Assembly: GCF_035046485.1 (NCBI RefSeq) | Contig: NC_085137.1 | Coordinates: 381,734,706 to 381,798,705, forward strand | From: Aedes albopictus | Taxonomy: Eukaryota > Arthropoda > Insecta > Diptera > Culicidae | DNA length: 64,000 bases | Direction: 5' to 3' | In this document: one piece after another, positions 11,113 through 20,392 of the stretch | How the letters are laid out: every line of letters starts with the position of its first letter | Position numbering within the stretch: the first letter of the stretch is position 1 | Notes under the pieces: generated by a model | The model's database searches: none | What the model was told of the DNA's origin: nothing | Seen by the model: the letters and a program-made list of their open reading frames with translations, nothing else | Translations under genes and position numbers: made by a program

Positions 11113-12001
11113 GCGCATAATTAAAACTACAATTAAAATTAAATTAATTTCATAATTTCTTTGGAAGATATTGATTTTTGCGGCTTTGAGAGTGGTTCGT
11201 TTTTTTGTTTAGAAAACCACGTAGCCTACGGGTTGAAGAAAAGCCATCTCCATCTTCCTGGTATTATCATGGAGGATATGAACCCACTGAATGACAAATT
11301 GCTGCACTCCAACTATTATTGCACTTCAGCTTGCCTGCAGGGTGTCGTTCAGCTAAATTGACCCTAAATTTAGTGCGCGTTCAAACAAACACTCCGTAAA
11401 CATTTCATATGATCCCGCTTTCAGTCAGTGCAGTGACATATCCTTCTTGCTCAATCAGCTACGGCGGCGGCACCCCAGAGTCACGTGCAGTGCTTTCGAC
11501 TGTCCAATCCACTCCATCCCTCAAAAACCATCTTCGGTTGCACAAAGATCGTCGCAATGACCGTGGTATCCTGGCAAACCATAGTCATCCGGCGGGAGCC
11601 TATTTGGCCGAGCCAAGCAACATCTGTTTGAAAGCACGAACGTGTGCAATTGGAGCTCAACAGCGCCCCATACCTACCACATAAAAGTAGATTTGCACCG
11701 ACAGCGAAATGACTACATTTGTGATTTGTGATTGGCCGGATTGGGAAATTTCAAACTTTGGCACGTATAGGAATCCCGGTTCAGTAGCAGCGCGACTTCG
11801 CCACTCTGATTAGGTTATTTCGCACTATTACATTAGTTCCCGAAAGGCTTACGCGAGGATACCGAGCGCCGGTGGGTGATTTGGTAATTTGCAACGTGTA
11901 ATTTCGCCTTCGGCAAGCAAACCTAGCCCGGTTTCGAGTGACATGGAACACTACTCTCTAGCATAGATGGATCCTGGTCGCTGGCCTGAGCCTGGCGAAC
12001 A
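11113..12001. other. unclassified DNA, no gene supported
   Basis: Mixed-composition, apparently non-repetitive sequence. Short plus-strand frames at 11161-11361 and 11409-11684 show no recognised domain and cannot be linked by a convincing splice pair. It could be genuine non-coding host DNA. Confidence 0.4.
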
Positions 12002-12003
12002 TA

Positions 12004-12948
12004 CAGTGTATCAAACAATTGTCCGTACAGCAAAATTTTTGTCAAAATCATTTTTCATTCAAATGTTAATAACTTTTTTATTCGTCAATCGAAAACGCTG
12101 AAATTTTGATTAATCATGAATCATATATTAAAGCTCCATTGGTAAAATTTTAAGCGAAATCGAATAAGTTTTCTTAAAGTTATAGAACTTTTAGTAGAAC
12201 TTATAAGACTTTTGAACACTTTTTTAAAACATTATATCTCAATATGTACTCGATGAAATTTTTTCAATTTTTTTTGTTGTATATCTTAAATCTAAGGCTT
12301 TCATATGCAGCCATGTTTTGGGATTTATATTCACTACAAAAAATATGAAAAATGTGCGTATGTAGTTGACGATGTTTTAAAATTTACCATATTTTGCACA
12401 TATAATCTGCCAAACGTTTTCCACCAATAAAAATGCATTAAATGAACGAAAAATCCATAGGACCTACTCTTCATATGTAGTTTAGTAGGTCCTGTATAAA
12501 AATATATCATTAAGAGAGTTTAAAAAAGTTGAAAACTTTTGGCACTTTTATTGATCAAAATATGATAAATTTCCAAATGACACTCTGAACATATAAAGAT
12601 TTTTCATATTTTTTGTAGTGAATATAAAACCTTAAACGAAGCTGCATATGAAAGCCTTAGGTATAAGCTGTAACATGAAAAATATTGAAAAAGTTTCAAC
12701 AAGTACATATTAAGATATAACGTTTTAAAAATGTATTCCAAAATTTTATAAGTTTTACTAAAAGTTTTATTACTTTCAGAAAACTTATTCGATCTCGCTC
12801 AAAATTTTACCAATGGAGCTTTAATACATGGGTTATAATAGGTCAAAATTTCAGCGTTTTTGATCGACGTATAAAAAAGTTATAATCATTTAAATGAAAA
12901 ATTATTTTGACCAAAAAATTGCTGTACGGACAATTGTTTGATACACTG
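12004..12948. mobile_element. TA-flanked foldback element, 945 bp
   Basis: The termini are CAGTGTATCAAACAATTGTC and its exact inverse, flanked on both sides by TA (12002-12003 and 12949-12950). The arms stay similar for roughly 400 bp each (shared blocks include AAAGCTCCATTGGTAAAATT and CATATGCAGC/GCTGCATATG). A TA target duplication and inverted ends fit the Tc1/mariner superfamily. The interior encodes nothing, so it is non-autonomous. Confidence 0.85.
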
Positions 12949-12950
12949 TA

Positions 12951-13554
12951 GATTCGGTAGACAAGCAAACCAGCCAGCCCCATTTTAGGAGCGCCGAGCT
13001 GCTGCAGTAGCAAAAAAAAATGTCGCCTGCAGCTGATTGCTGCATTCCTTGTTTAGGGTGTGGTCGTGGTCGTCGTCCTGGGACTGTCAGCTTTGTCGAG
13101 TCGTCGAGTAACAACTGCAGAGAGAAAGAGAGAGAAGGAAGAAGAAAAAAACGAGAAAAAGGATCTGATGCTGCTGGCGGCTGGCGGCTATTGGGAACCG
13201 CATCGCCAGCGAAAGCACACAAAACGTGATTTCACAAAATGTAATGTTTACAGCAGTTACCCTCACGCCCTCTGCCTCTGACTGAATGATGTTACGGGAC
13301 TTTTGTGGATACCGAGTTCGCTTCTTTCGCTGTTCGTTCAGTCAGTCATTGCACGGAACCCCGAAAGTTCATGCACGTGGAGTGGCAATCCTTAATTGGG
13401 GCGGTGACGGCGAGGGCTGTCTAACCAACCATCAGTGAGAGCTACACTAGCATTAGATTTACCAATCACGATGATGCACAGTGGTTCAGAATAGGAAGAT
13501 GGTTCGTGATATGTACAAAAGTTTGGTTAATAAGGTATTTTGCACAACCAAGTT
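12951..13554. other. unclassified DNA, no gene supported
   Basis: Contains a purine-rich AGAGAGAAAGAGAGAGAAGG stretch near 13118 and mixed-composition flanks. Overlapping plus frames at 13020-13281 and an antisense frame exist, but none has a recognisable domain. Confidence 0.4.
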
Positions 13555-13860
13555 TGAAACAATAATTTCTCAAAGAGTTCTGGAATTATAACAGAAACCC
13601 TTTTCATGGTTTCAGCAAAAATTGCTTCAAAGATACCCCTTCAAGATTTTTTTTTTTGAGATTTTTCCAGGAATTCCCCAAGAAATATCTCCAGAAATTC
13701 CTTAACAGATTGTAGAGCGAATCCTTCAGAAGTTTCATCACATATTACACCAGTTATTTTTTCAGTAATTCTCCTCATTTTCAGGCATTCATTTTCAGTA
13801 ATTCTTTCAAGAATTCTTCCAGATTTTCTTAAAATTTCTGCTGGGTTGTCTTCGAAGATA
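13555..13860. repeat. degenerate GGAATTCC-type repeat block
   Basis: A short block of TTCCAGGAATTCC, TCCAGAAATTCCTT and similar units, ending close to the left flank of the foldback element at 13877. The block at 17975-18355, just right of that element, is in the same orientation. The two may therefore be one array split by the insertion. Confidence 0.65.
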
Positions 13861-13882
13861 CCTCTAGTTACAGGGGATTCTA

Positions 13883-14057
13883 CCCCATTACCCCGAATGC
13901 CACTACCCCGAACGCCATTACCCCGAACGCCACTACCCCGAAAGCCATTACCCCGAATAGGCCATTACCCCGAAAGCCATTACCCCGAATGGGTCATTAC
14001 CCCGAATGCCACTACCCCGAATAGGCCACTACCCCGAACGCCATTACCCCGAAAGTA
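13883..14057. repeat. left terminal array, CCATTACCCCGAA x ~11
   Basis: About eleven units of CC(A/G)(T/C)TACCCCGAA followed by TG, CG, AG or TAGG. Unit length is 15-17 bp. The array is the inverted partner of 17692-17934. A peptide rich in PRTPLPR is an artefact of the array. Confidence 0.9.
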
Positions 14058-14217
14058 TATTTTTAAATGCGTTATTCTGATGATCGTTTGTATGTATATA
14101 TTTTTCGTAAAGGATATTGAAAGAAGAAATAATTCAATAACATAACTGACAGCTTCAATACCAGAAGATACTGTTTGAAAGAATAACCTTAAAACAACAA
14201 GGAGTTATGCGTACTCT

Positions 14218-14435
14218 AGCGTGCGCAACTTTTCTTTGGGCTGAGAGTCTCTATAATAAAGATAAATCAATCAACTTTTCTTTTTTTCTCACTCACTCTC
14301 GTAAACATACACGAGATAGAAACAAGTAAAAGAGGGGGTATTTTACCTCTTCCATCTCGATCTTTCTTGAGTATATCAAAGAGAATGAGCGAGAAAAAAG
14401 AAAAAGCTGCGCACGCAAGTGAATGCGTGTTAGAG
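14218..14435. mobile_element. small inverted-repeat element interrupted by a LINE tail
   Basis: GCGTGCGCAACTTTTC with a TTTTTTTCTCACTCACTCTC run on the left pairs with GAGAATGAGCGAGAAAAAAG and AAAAGCTGCGCACGC on the right. The left arm is split by GGGCTGAGAGTCTCTATAAT plus AAAGATAAATCAATCAAC (14235-14275). That is a non-LTR retroelement 3' tail like those at 38080-38128 and 62553-62625, so the tail arrived after the inverted-repeat element. Confidence 0.6.
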
Positions 14436-14599
14436 CTGATCTTGCATGAGATATAACTGTCAGCAAAGGTCCGTTAAATACTGGCTGTCAATACTGGTTC
14501 ATTAGGCCGAAAAGACATAAGGTTAGATCAAAATAATAGCGATCGAAAAATTGGCCTCGAAAGAACAGCCTATACCTAGACGAAGGGAAAATCTCTTAA

Positions 14600-14715
14600 C
14601 CCTTCAGCGCGCGCGCTGTTGTAAAAAGTACAACACTATCTAAAAAACCTCGCTGTTCGTAAACAGCGCGTGCGTGGTGCAGTTTTGGTTGCTTGATGGC
14701 GCGCGTCCTGAAAGG
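14600..14715. mobile_element. TTAA-flanked 116-bp MITE (family M1)
   Basis: Lies exactly between TTAA at 14596-14599 and TTAA at 14716-14719. It starts CCCTTCAGCGCGCGCGCTG and ends with the near-inverse GCGCGCGTCCTGAAAGG. TTAA targets and CCC...GGG ends suggest a piggyBac-type mobiliser. Sister copies are at 15027-15141, 16981-17094 and 37858-37952. Confidence 0.8.
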
Positions 14716-14999
14716 TTAAGAAGGAATAGACAGTTTGGTAGGTAATTAAATTCTGTAACAGTGTAACTTAAAAAAAAACAACACATTCTTAACAAGAGGA
14801 AAAATGTGGTTAATAGGTTGGTCGTCCACAAGGTCTGCATGGTTATAACTAAAAAGAACAGCCAATAGATTAAAGAAGGGCAAATCTCCTATGAGTCCAT
14901 TCATAAACCACGTAGACCGAATTTCGGTTACCTCAGACCTCTTCTCCTCCCTGTTATATAATTTTGTCCATACAAAAATATGGAAAATTGTATGGAGCG

Positions 15000-15427
15000 T
15001 GTTACGCAAAGGATGCGTAGCCTTAACCCACGAGCGATCGCGCTGTTGTATTTTGTACAACACGTTGAAAAAAACTCGCTTTTTGTACTCAGCATTAGCG
15101 TGGTGCTGACGCAGGTAGTCAACCGCGCGAGCTACGGAAGGTTAAATTTGAACCTACCGTTATTGATAGACTAATAAAATTATGAACACCCCTACAATGA
15201 CACTATAATGCAGTAGTCTAGTAACGACAGATTCAGTAGCTAGTGAGGAGGTGCCTTCAGCACAAGAGCAGATTGTGCTCTCCCGTCACCGAATTTGTAA
15301 GTAAACTATTTGTATCGAAACTTATAATTTAATAAAAATGACTTTCCAGCTTTGTAGCTGATCAAGACAAAAACACCTGTCTATTTTCTGCTGAAAGAGT
15401 CGGCGAAATACAGCACCTCCCGGAACA
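15000..15427 (+). mobile_element. 5' LTR of a short LTR retrotransposon
   Basis: Begins TGTTACGCAAAGGATGCGTAG and ends CCTCCCGGAACA, the usual TG...CA ends. It is flanked on the left by GAGCG (14995-14999), the same five bases that follow the second LTR. It is 428 bp long, but 119 bp of that is a TTAA MITE plus the duplicated TTAA. Without it the LTR is 309 bp, matching the 310-bp 3' LTR. Confidence 0.85.
15027..15141. mobile_element. TTAA-flanked 115-bp MITE (family M1) inside the 5' LTR
   Basis: Bounded by TTAA at 15023-15026 and 15142-15145. It starts CCCACGAGCGATCGCGCTG and ends GCGCGAGCTACGGAAGG. The 3' LTR has a single TTAA at 16163-16166 at the homologous point, a clean empty site. 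Insertion therefore postdates the LTR retrotransposition event. Confidence 0.9.
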
Positions 15428-16139
15428 CTACAAAGAAATTCGTTGCATACTTTTAACGAATTGTGTCTGCGATGGCGAATCAGGATCAAACGAAAGGGAC
15501 TATATCTCGGAGAGGATTTTCACCGCGAGACGCACGAAGATCTATCAGAGAGTCATCTTTTATTATCCCGTTTATCGCCAAGAACCATCCACCATCCAGA
15601 ATGGTAACTGTAAGACCAAGAAGTGAAAAGGCAATGCGGGAAAAAGTTTGTACTACAACAGTATGTACATCGATACTTTTGCGCAAAACACAACGGCAGA
15701 GATGGATTCCAGTGAGTAGGAGAACCGCAGGTTGTCCACAAAGCGGCAACGATTGCAAAATTCCAATTATCTTGCTGGTGTCATCAGAACCCAACAGAAG
15801 TGTTTTGAAAGCACGCCCAATTCTTCTGGCCGAGATCCATTCAACAGTGATGTGTGTAAACCGTGTAAGGCAACGAAACAGCTTGTCTGAAAATGAATAC
15901 AATGAGCCTGTGCCCGATAGCTGTAGTGCAATAGGGTTGCTCAAAAAACGACAAGCTCTATAGGTTTTTAGTTTATCAACAATTTAACTTTTTTTAACTA
16001 GTTTTTCTGTTTGCATTGTTCCAAATGTTCATAATTTCTTGAATAGATGCATTTTTTCATGTTTCCAGTTAGATGTATAGGTTCAAATGTTACGGAATGT
16101 TGTAAAACTTCCACGAATAGGAAGTGTTACGGAGGGGAC
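15428..16139 (+). mobile_element. deleted internal region of the LTR retrotransposon
   Basis: Only about 0.7 kb separates the LTRs, against roughly 4-8 kb in complete elements. From ATG at 15472 a 163-codon plus frame runs to 15963, but I see no zinc knuckle, protease, reverse transcriptase or integrase motif. The frame may be the start of gag or gag-pol fused to downstream sequence by deletion, or a non-autonomous spacer. An antisense frame of similar length weakens the coding case. Family (Bel/Pao, Gypsy or Copia) cannot be assigned. Confidence 0.6.
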
Positions 16140-16449
16140 TGTTACGCAAAGGATGCGTAGCCTTAAATTTGAACCTACCGTTATTGATAGACTAATAAAA
16201 TTATGAACACCCCTACAGTGACACTATAATGCAGTAGTCTAGTAACGACAGATTCAGTAGCTAGTGAGGAGGTGCCTTCAGCACAAGAGCAGATTGTGCT
16301 CTCCCGTCACCGAATTTGTAAGTAAACTATTTGTATCGAAACTTATAATTTAATAAAAATGACTTTCCAGCTTTGTAGCTGATCAAGACAAAAACACCTG
16401 TCTATTTTTCTGCTGAAAGAGTCGGCGAAATCCAGCACCTCCCGAAACA
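16140..16449 (+). mobile_element. 3' LTR of the LTR retrotransposon
   Basis: Matches the 5' LTR from TGTTACGCAAAGG to CCCGAAACA with few substitutions and one net base of length difference. It is followed by the 5-bp target duplication GAGCG at 16450-16454. It lacks the TTAA MITE present in the 5' LTR. Confidence 0.85.
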
Positions 16450-16980
16450 GAGCGTAGACTATGGATAGACCCCCTTCCTATAAAACTCTACTTAGTTTAT
16501 GCCCGGCTCCTATACAGAAACCTGCAAGGGCCAATAAACCACCAGGCTACCGAACAACTCTGTAACAATATAGGTCGAAAGAATAGTCCAATTTTCAAAG
16601 AAGGAAAACACCAGATAGAATTAATAGATTAATCGTCAATCAACCCGGTAACGATGTAACTAGAAAGAACAGCCTATAAATTGAAGAAGGGCAAATCTCA
16701 TATACAGTAAGCAGTTCAACTGCCAGTAAACTATGTAAGTGCACCTTGAAAAACAGCTTTTTCGTCAGAAGAAAAGTTACAGTTTTATCACCAGTCAAAA
16801 AAAAAGTCCATTTGGTCCAACAATGCTGGCTTTATTTTGCAAGTACTGCAAGTACTACAATCTTGAAAATATTTGAAAACAATTTTAGGGCTTGAGGTTC
16901 CGTAAACTGATCATCAACTGATACAATTAATTAAAATAAGAAACAAAATATCAGATCATGTTTAAATGTATTAAAATTAA

Positions 16981-17094
16981 CCCTCGAGCAGTCGCGTCTT
17001 TAGCTACCTCAGCGACACCACGCGCACGCTGTGTATCACAAGCGAGCTTTTTTCATGGTGAGTGTACTGAGTACACGTCGCGCCCGCTCCCGGG
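16981..17094. mobile_element. TTAA-flanked 114-bp MITE (family M1)
   Basis: Bounded by TTAA at 16977-16980 and 17095-17098. It starts CCCTCGAGCAGTCGCG and ends CGCGCCCGCTCCCGGG, with an inverted internal GTGTACTGAGTACAC palindrome. Length and terminal pattern match the copies at 14600 and 15027, although the interior has diverged. Confidence 0.75.
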
Positions 17095-17691
17095 TTAATT
17101 AATATAATGAGCTCAGATTTTAATAGTATATAACCAATTCATCATAGTAGGGCCACAGCCAATGCATACTAATAGACTCAATCAAGATAATGAGTGTATT
17201 GTATATGTCAACTGAACCGCTACATTCCAGCATATCCATGAACGTTGAGGCCGAATAAATTAATATAGATCGACTGAAGAGCAGCCCTCGGAAGAACAGT
17301 CTATTCTCAGGAGAGAAAAAAAAATATCGGACCAATTTGGCCGCCAGTTAATTTTCAATAACTTAATTTGAAAGAACAGCCTATTATTCAAAGAAGATCA
17401 AATCCACTATGGAGTTAGTAGTTCTTCTGTAAATAAACTATATAACACTCAAACTCGAAAGAACAGCCTCTGACTAAAAGAAGAAAAAATGTCTATAGAT
17501 AAATTAACAGGCTTCCATACAACTCTGCAACAGTACACGGTTGAACACTGCAAACTCAAAAGAACAGCCTATTTTTTAAAGAAGGCAAACATTTGAATAA
17601 GTTCAGTTTGACCACTATAGGGAAGGGTGGAGAAGAGTAACTTCTAATCGGCCATCACTTTTCTGGTGATCTTCTGGATGATTGAGAGTAA

Positions 17692-17934
17692 TGGCCCATT
17701 CGGGGTTGTTGTTTTCGGGGTAATAACCTATTCGGGGTAATGACCTATTCGGGGTAATGGCCTATTCGGGGTGATGGCATTCGGGGTAATGGCTTTCGGG
17801 GTAATGGCTTTCGGGGTAATGGCTTTCGGGGTAATGACCCATTCGGGGTAGTGGCTTTCGGGGTAATGGCCTATTCGGGGTAATGGCTTTCGGGGTAGTG
17901 GCGTTCGGGGTAATGGCGTTCGGGGTAGTGGGGT
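17692..17934. repeat. right terminal array, TTCGGGGTAATGG x ~15
   Basis: About fifteen units of TTCGGGGTAATGG or GTAGTGG with CC, CTA, CG or CTT spacers, in inverse orientation to the array at 13883-14057. The outer units are the least diverged on both sides, as expected if the outermost copies are the functional terminus. Confidence 0.9.
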
Positions 17935-17974
17935 GGAGCCGTTACAGGGGTTTGGTCAACTTATACCTTCAGTT

Positions 17975-18355
17975 CAGATATTTTGCAAGACATTTTTTTA
18001 CGAACTCCTCCAGAAGTATTTCCAGCAATTCTTCCAGAGTTTGCTTCAGAACACCCTCCACGAGTCTCTTCAAAAATTTATAAACGGATTTACAATACCT
18101 TTGTATACAGTTTATGCTTGGATTCCTGCAGAAAATATTTCAAGAATTCCCCTCCAGAATTTTTTCCGAGGTTTACTTCAGCAATTCCTCAAGAATGTCA
18201 TTTAGAAATGTTTTCAGAGATTTCGTTCAGAAACTCTACAAGGAATTTTGCCTCGTATTCCTCCAAAACTTTCCTATAACATTCTTTAAGGTATTCCTTC
18301 AGGTATTCCACAAGGGTTCTTGCAGAAACTACTTCAAAAACTAGTTCACAAATTG
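17975..18355. repeat. degenerate GGAATTCC-type repeat block
   Basis: TCCTCCAGAAGTATTTCCAGC- and TTCCTTCAGGTATTCC-type units in the same orientation as at 13555-13860. Three overlapping plus frames here are products of the repeat. Confidence 0.65.
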
Positions 18356-18576
18356 TTTCAGAGAATGATGCTCAGGAAATGTAAAATTCTCCAATATGAT
18401 TGTGTAATTTAATGAAGTACTTCTGTAAAATCTGTGAAGTAATATGAATCTGAAAGAATCTCTGAAGAAATCCCAGGAAACATTTCTAAAAGAACCGCTG
18501 CATCAGTACCAAAAAGGAAACTTTTTCAAAAATTTCTTCAGTAACCTTTGATGAAAAAAATGCATCGGATTCTTAA

Positions 18577-18660
18577 TATACTGCCCCCACTCGCATAACA
18601 GTCCCATGTGAATAGGAAAGCCAGCAAAGATGGGACTGTTATGCGAGTGGGGGCAGTATA
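18577..18660. mobile_element. perfect 30-bp-arm hairpin, TA-flanked mini-MITE
   Basis: The left arm (18577-18606, core CTGCCCCCACTCGCATAAC) and right arm (18631-18660) are exact reverse complements, separated by a 24-bp loop. The element proper is probably 18581-18656 (CTGCCCCC...GGGGGCAG) with TA or TATA duplicated on each side. Perfect arms in heavily decayed surroundings imply recent insertion or selection for pairing. Confidence 0.8.
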
Positions 18661-19089
18661 GCCCGTGAAAAAATTTCCGAAAGAATCGCTGAATAATCTT
18701 TAAAAAAGCTCTAGTTGAATATCTGAGAAAAAAAAACATAAAAACATTTCTGAAGATGTCCCTTGTTGACATTGATAGAAAAGTGCTTGATCTACTGGAA
18801 TATCTGGAAATATTTCTGGAGGAACTACTGAAGAAGTTTCAGAAACAATGCGTAGAGGAGCTTCTGAAAGAATTATTAAAGGAATTTTTGAATATATCTT
18901 CTGTCTTACTGCTGTAGAAATCTCTGGAGATATTCTTTAAAAAAATCTCTGTAGGAATATCTGAATCACAGGGAAACTCCCGAAGAAATCCTAGAAGGTG
19001 ATGCTGAAGAAATTTTATGAGTAAAACCTGGAAAAACTGTTTGAGAAACCGTTGGTGAAATTCGTTTAAAAAAATCATAAGACGATAGT

Positions 19090-19492
19090 GACCCCAAACT
19101 TTTGGTCGATGACATGAAGAGTTAATTTACTTAATAACTTTTTTCTAGATTTTTTAGCTAAGTTCGGTAAAAAGCAATTGAAAGCTAATAGAAAATGGGA
19201 TATATTACCGCGCTCATCTTAAGCTCTCATCTTAAAATTTGGTCGACCCGATTTCCAGCGACACTGCCGTAAGTTTATATTCATTTTTTAGTAATTTTGG
19301 CAATTTTGGGTTAAGTTTAGATACAAAATTTTTTGAAAAAGTTTCTTTTAAATCATGTTCAACGTTTCTTTGACTTATTATCTTTTATATGAAACCTTGG
19401 GTTTTGAAATCGGACTCAAATTGGCGGAGATATGGGCCTAAAAATGACATGTTTTTGAGGGGGTGACCCCAAACTTTTGATTGGGAGTGTAT
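19090..19492. mobile_element. AT-rich transposon fragment with GTGACCCCAAACTTTTG ends
   Basis: GTGACCCCAAACTTTTGGT at the left and GTGACCCCAAACTTTTGATT plus GGGAGTGTA at the right occur in the same orientation, so they are not a simple inverted pair. The right end (reverse: ACACTCCCAATCAAAAG) looks like a real transposon terminus, while the left one may be an internal copy. Non-coding. Confidence 0.4.
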
Positions 19493-19861
19493 TTAGAGAA
19501 ATTCCTGGAGGAAACCCTTATAAAAATCATGGATTTTCTGAGAGAATACTCAAAGGAAGTCGTAAAAGTTTGTTTTAGGGAAATGTTGGAACAATGTCTA
19601 AACTTCTGATAAGTAAAATGAAAAAATCTCATGAGAAATGCCCAAAGGATTTTTTTGTAGTAGATTCTAGAGAATAATTCCTAAAGGAATTTACGAGAAA
19701 ATGCATAAAGAAAGAATACCCGGAGGAACTCCTGTATGAATCTCTGGATGAATATCTTTTTGGGAGTAAGAAATGTATTGAAGAATCCCTGAATGAATGT
19801 TTGCAGGAAAGGACACTTGGATTACTTTATGAAGGAATTTTCGGACATATTTTTATGGAAG

Positions 19862-20010
19862 GGAAACATTCATAAATTACGTCATTCTTTGAAGATAGAG
19901 GGAAGATCAGCAAAGTGTGACGACAAATTTCAGAGATCCAATACGAAAAGTTTGCTTAGGGGGACGGAGTTATAAAATGAAATTTTACGTTACGTGACGC
20001 ATTTAATGGT
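19862..20010. mobile_element. MITE relic (CATAAATTACGTCAT family)
   Basis: The left edge GGAAACATTCATAAATTACG and the right edge, in reverse GACCATTAAATGCGTCACG, form a poor inverted pair about 150 bp apart. Relatives of the edge sit near 6514, 51584 and 63404. Confidence 0.4.
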
Positions 20011-20392
20011 CTTTCTCATCAATGGAATGTACTTAACGAATCGCTGGCGAGTTATATTAAGGCATGCATGGAAAATATTTTTGCGGGAACATTTGGAAGA
20101 TTTTATAAAAAAATACGAGAATTTCTTTTGATATTCCAAAAAAAATTCTGAAAGAATGTCTGGAATCTGTGGATAGTTTTCTGAAAGAATCCCCGAAGAA
20201 ATTTCTAAAATTATCCATGAAAGTTTTTTTAAGCATAGAAGCATTTACAGAAATCAATAAAGTGAAATTCCTTAAGGATACTCTGAGGGAAGAATTTGTA
20301 AAGAAATTCATGGAAAAGTTTCTGGAAAAAATCTGCGGAAAATTATCAAAAAAGAATCTATGATGGAATCTCTAGAAGATTTCTTGAACAAA

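Larger units (their letters stand above)
14886..16532. mobile_element. MITE (GTCCATAAACTACGTAGAC family) split by an LTR retrotransposon
   Basis: The left part has GTCCATTCATAAACCACGTAG, a pyrimidine-rich stretch and TACAAAAATATGGAAAATTG ending TATGGAGCG at 14999. It resumes at 16450 as GAGCGTAGACTATGGATAGACC and finishes with CTACTTAGTTTATG. The intact relative at 46376-46535 has the same blocks uninterrupted, with TATGGAGCGTAGACTTTGGCC across the junction. This shows directly that the LTR element inserted here. Confidence 0.75.
14555..17605 (+). repeat. interspersed AAAGAACAGCCTATT repeat, about eight copies
   Basis: A core AAAGAACAGCCTATT followed 10-20 bp later by AAAGAAGGGCAAAT occurs on the plus strand at about 14559, 14851, 16580, 16662, 17292, 17370, 17457 and 17549, all in one orientation. 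Where uninterrupted, the spacing is 78-92 bp. It looks like a decayed ~80-90-bp satellite inside the foldback-like element, broken up by the MITE and LTR insertions. Confidence 0.7.
13877..17940. mobile_element. foldback-like DNA transposon with tandem-repeat termini
   Basis: Both ends are made of the same 15-17-bp unit in opposite orientation: CCATTACCCCGAA on the left (13883-14057) and TTCGGGGTAATGG on the right (17692-17934). Immediately outside is a perfect 10-bp direct repeat, GTTACAGGGG, at 13867-13876 and 17941-17950, which I read as the target duplication. Tandem-repeat inverted ends with a 9-10-bp duplication resemble Foldback/Mutator-like architecture. The interior has no transposase frame. 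It carries a dispersed AAAGAACAGCC repeat and three levels of later insertions. Confidence 0.75.
18425..20390. repeat. degenerate repeat in reverse orientation, interrupted
   Basis: GAAATTTCTGAAAGAATCTCTG- and GGAATTTCTGGAGGAA-type units: the same family read on the other strand. It is broken by the hairpin at 18577-18660, an unrelated AT-rich segment (19090-19492) and a MITE (19862-20010). The orientation change relative to 17975-18355 falls between about 18360 and 18430. Confidence 0.6.

Noticed and set aside
13883..14057. CRISPR or coding minisatellite
   Set aside because: Units are 15-17 bp without spacers and have an inverted partner at 17692-17934, which fits transposon termini.
15486..15944. 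152-codon minus-strand protein in the LTR element
   Set aside because: Antisense to the element's own strand as defined by its ends. No recognised domain in either direction.
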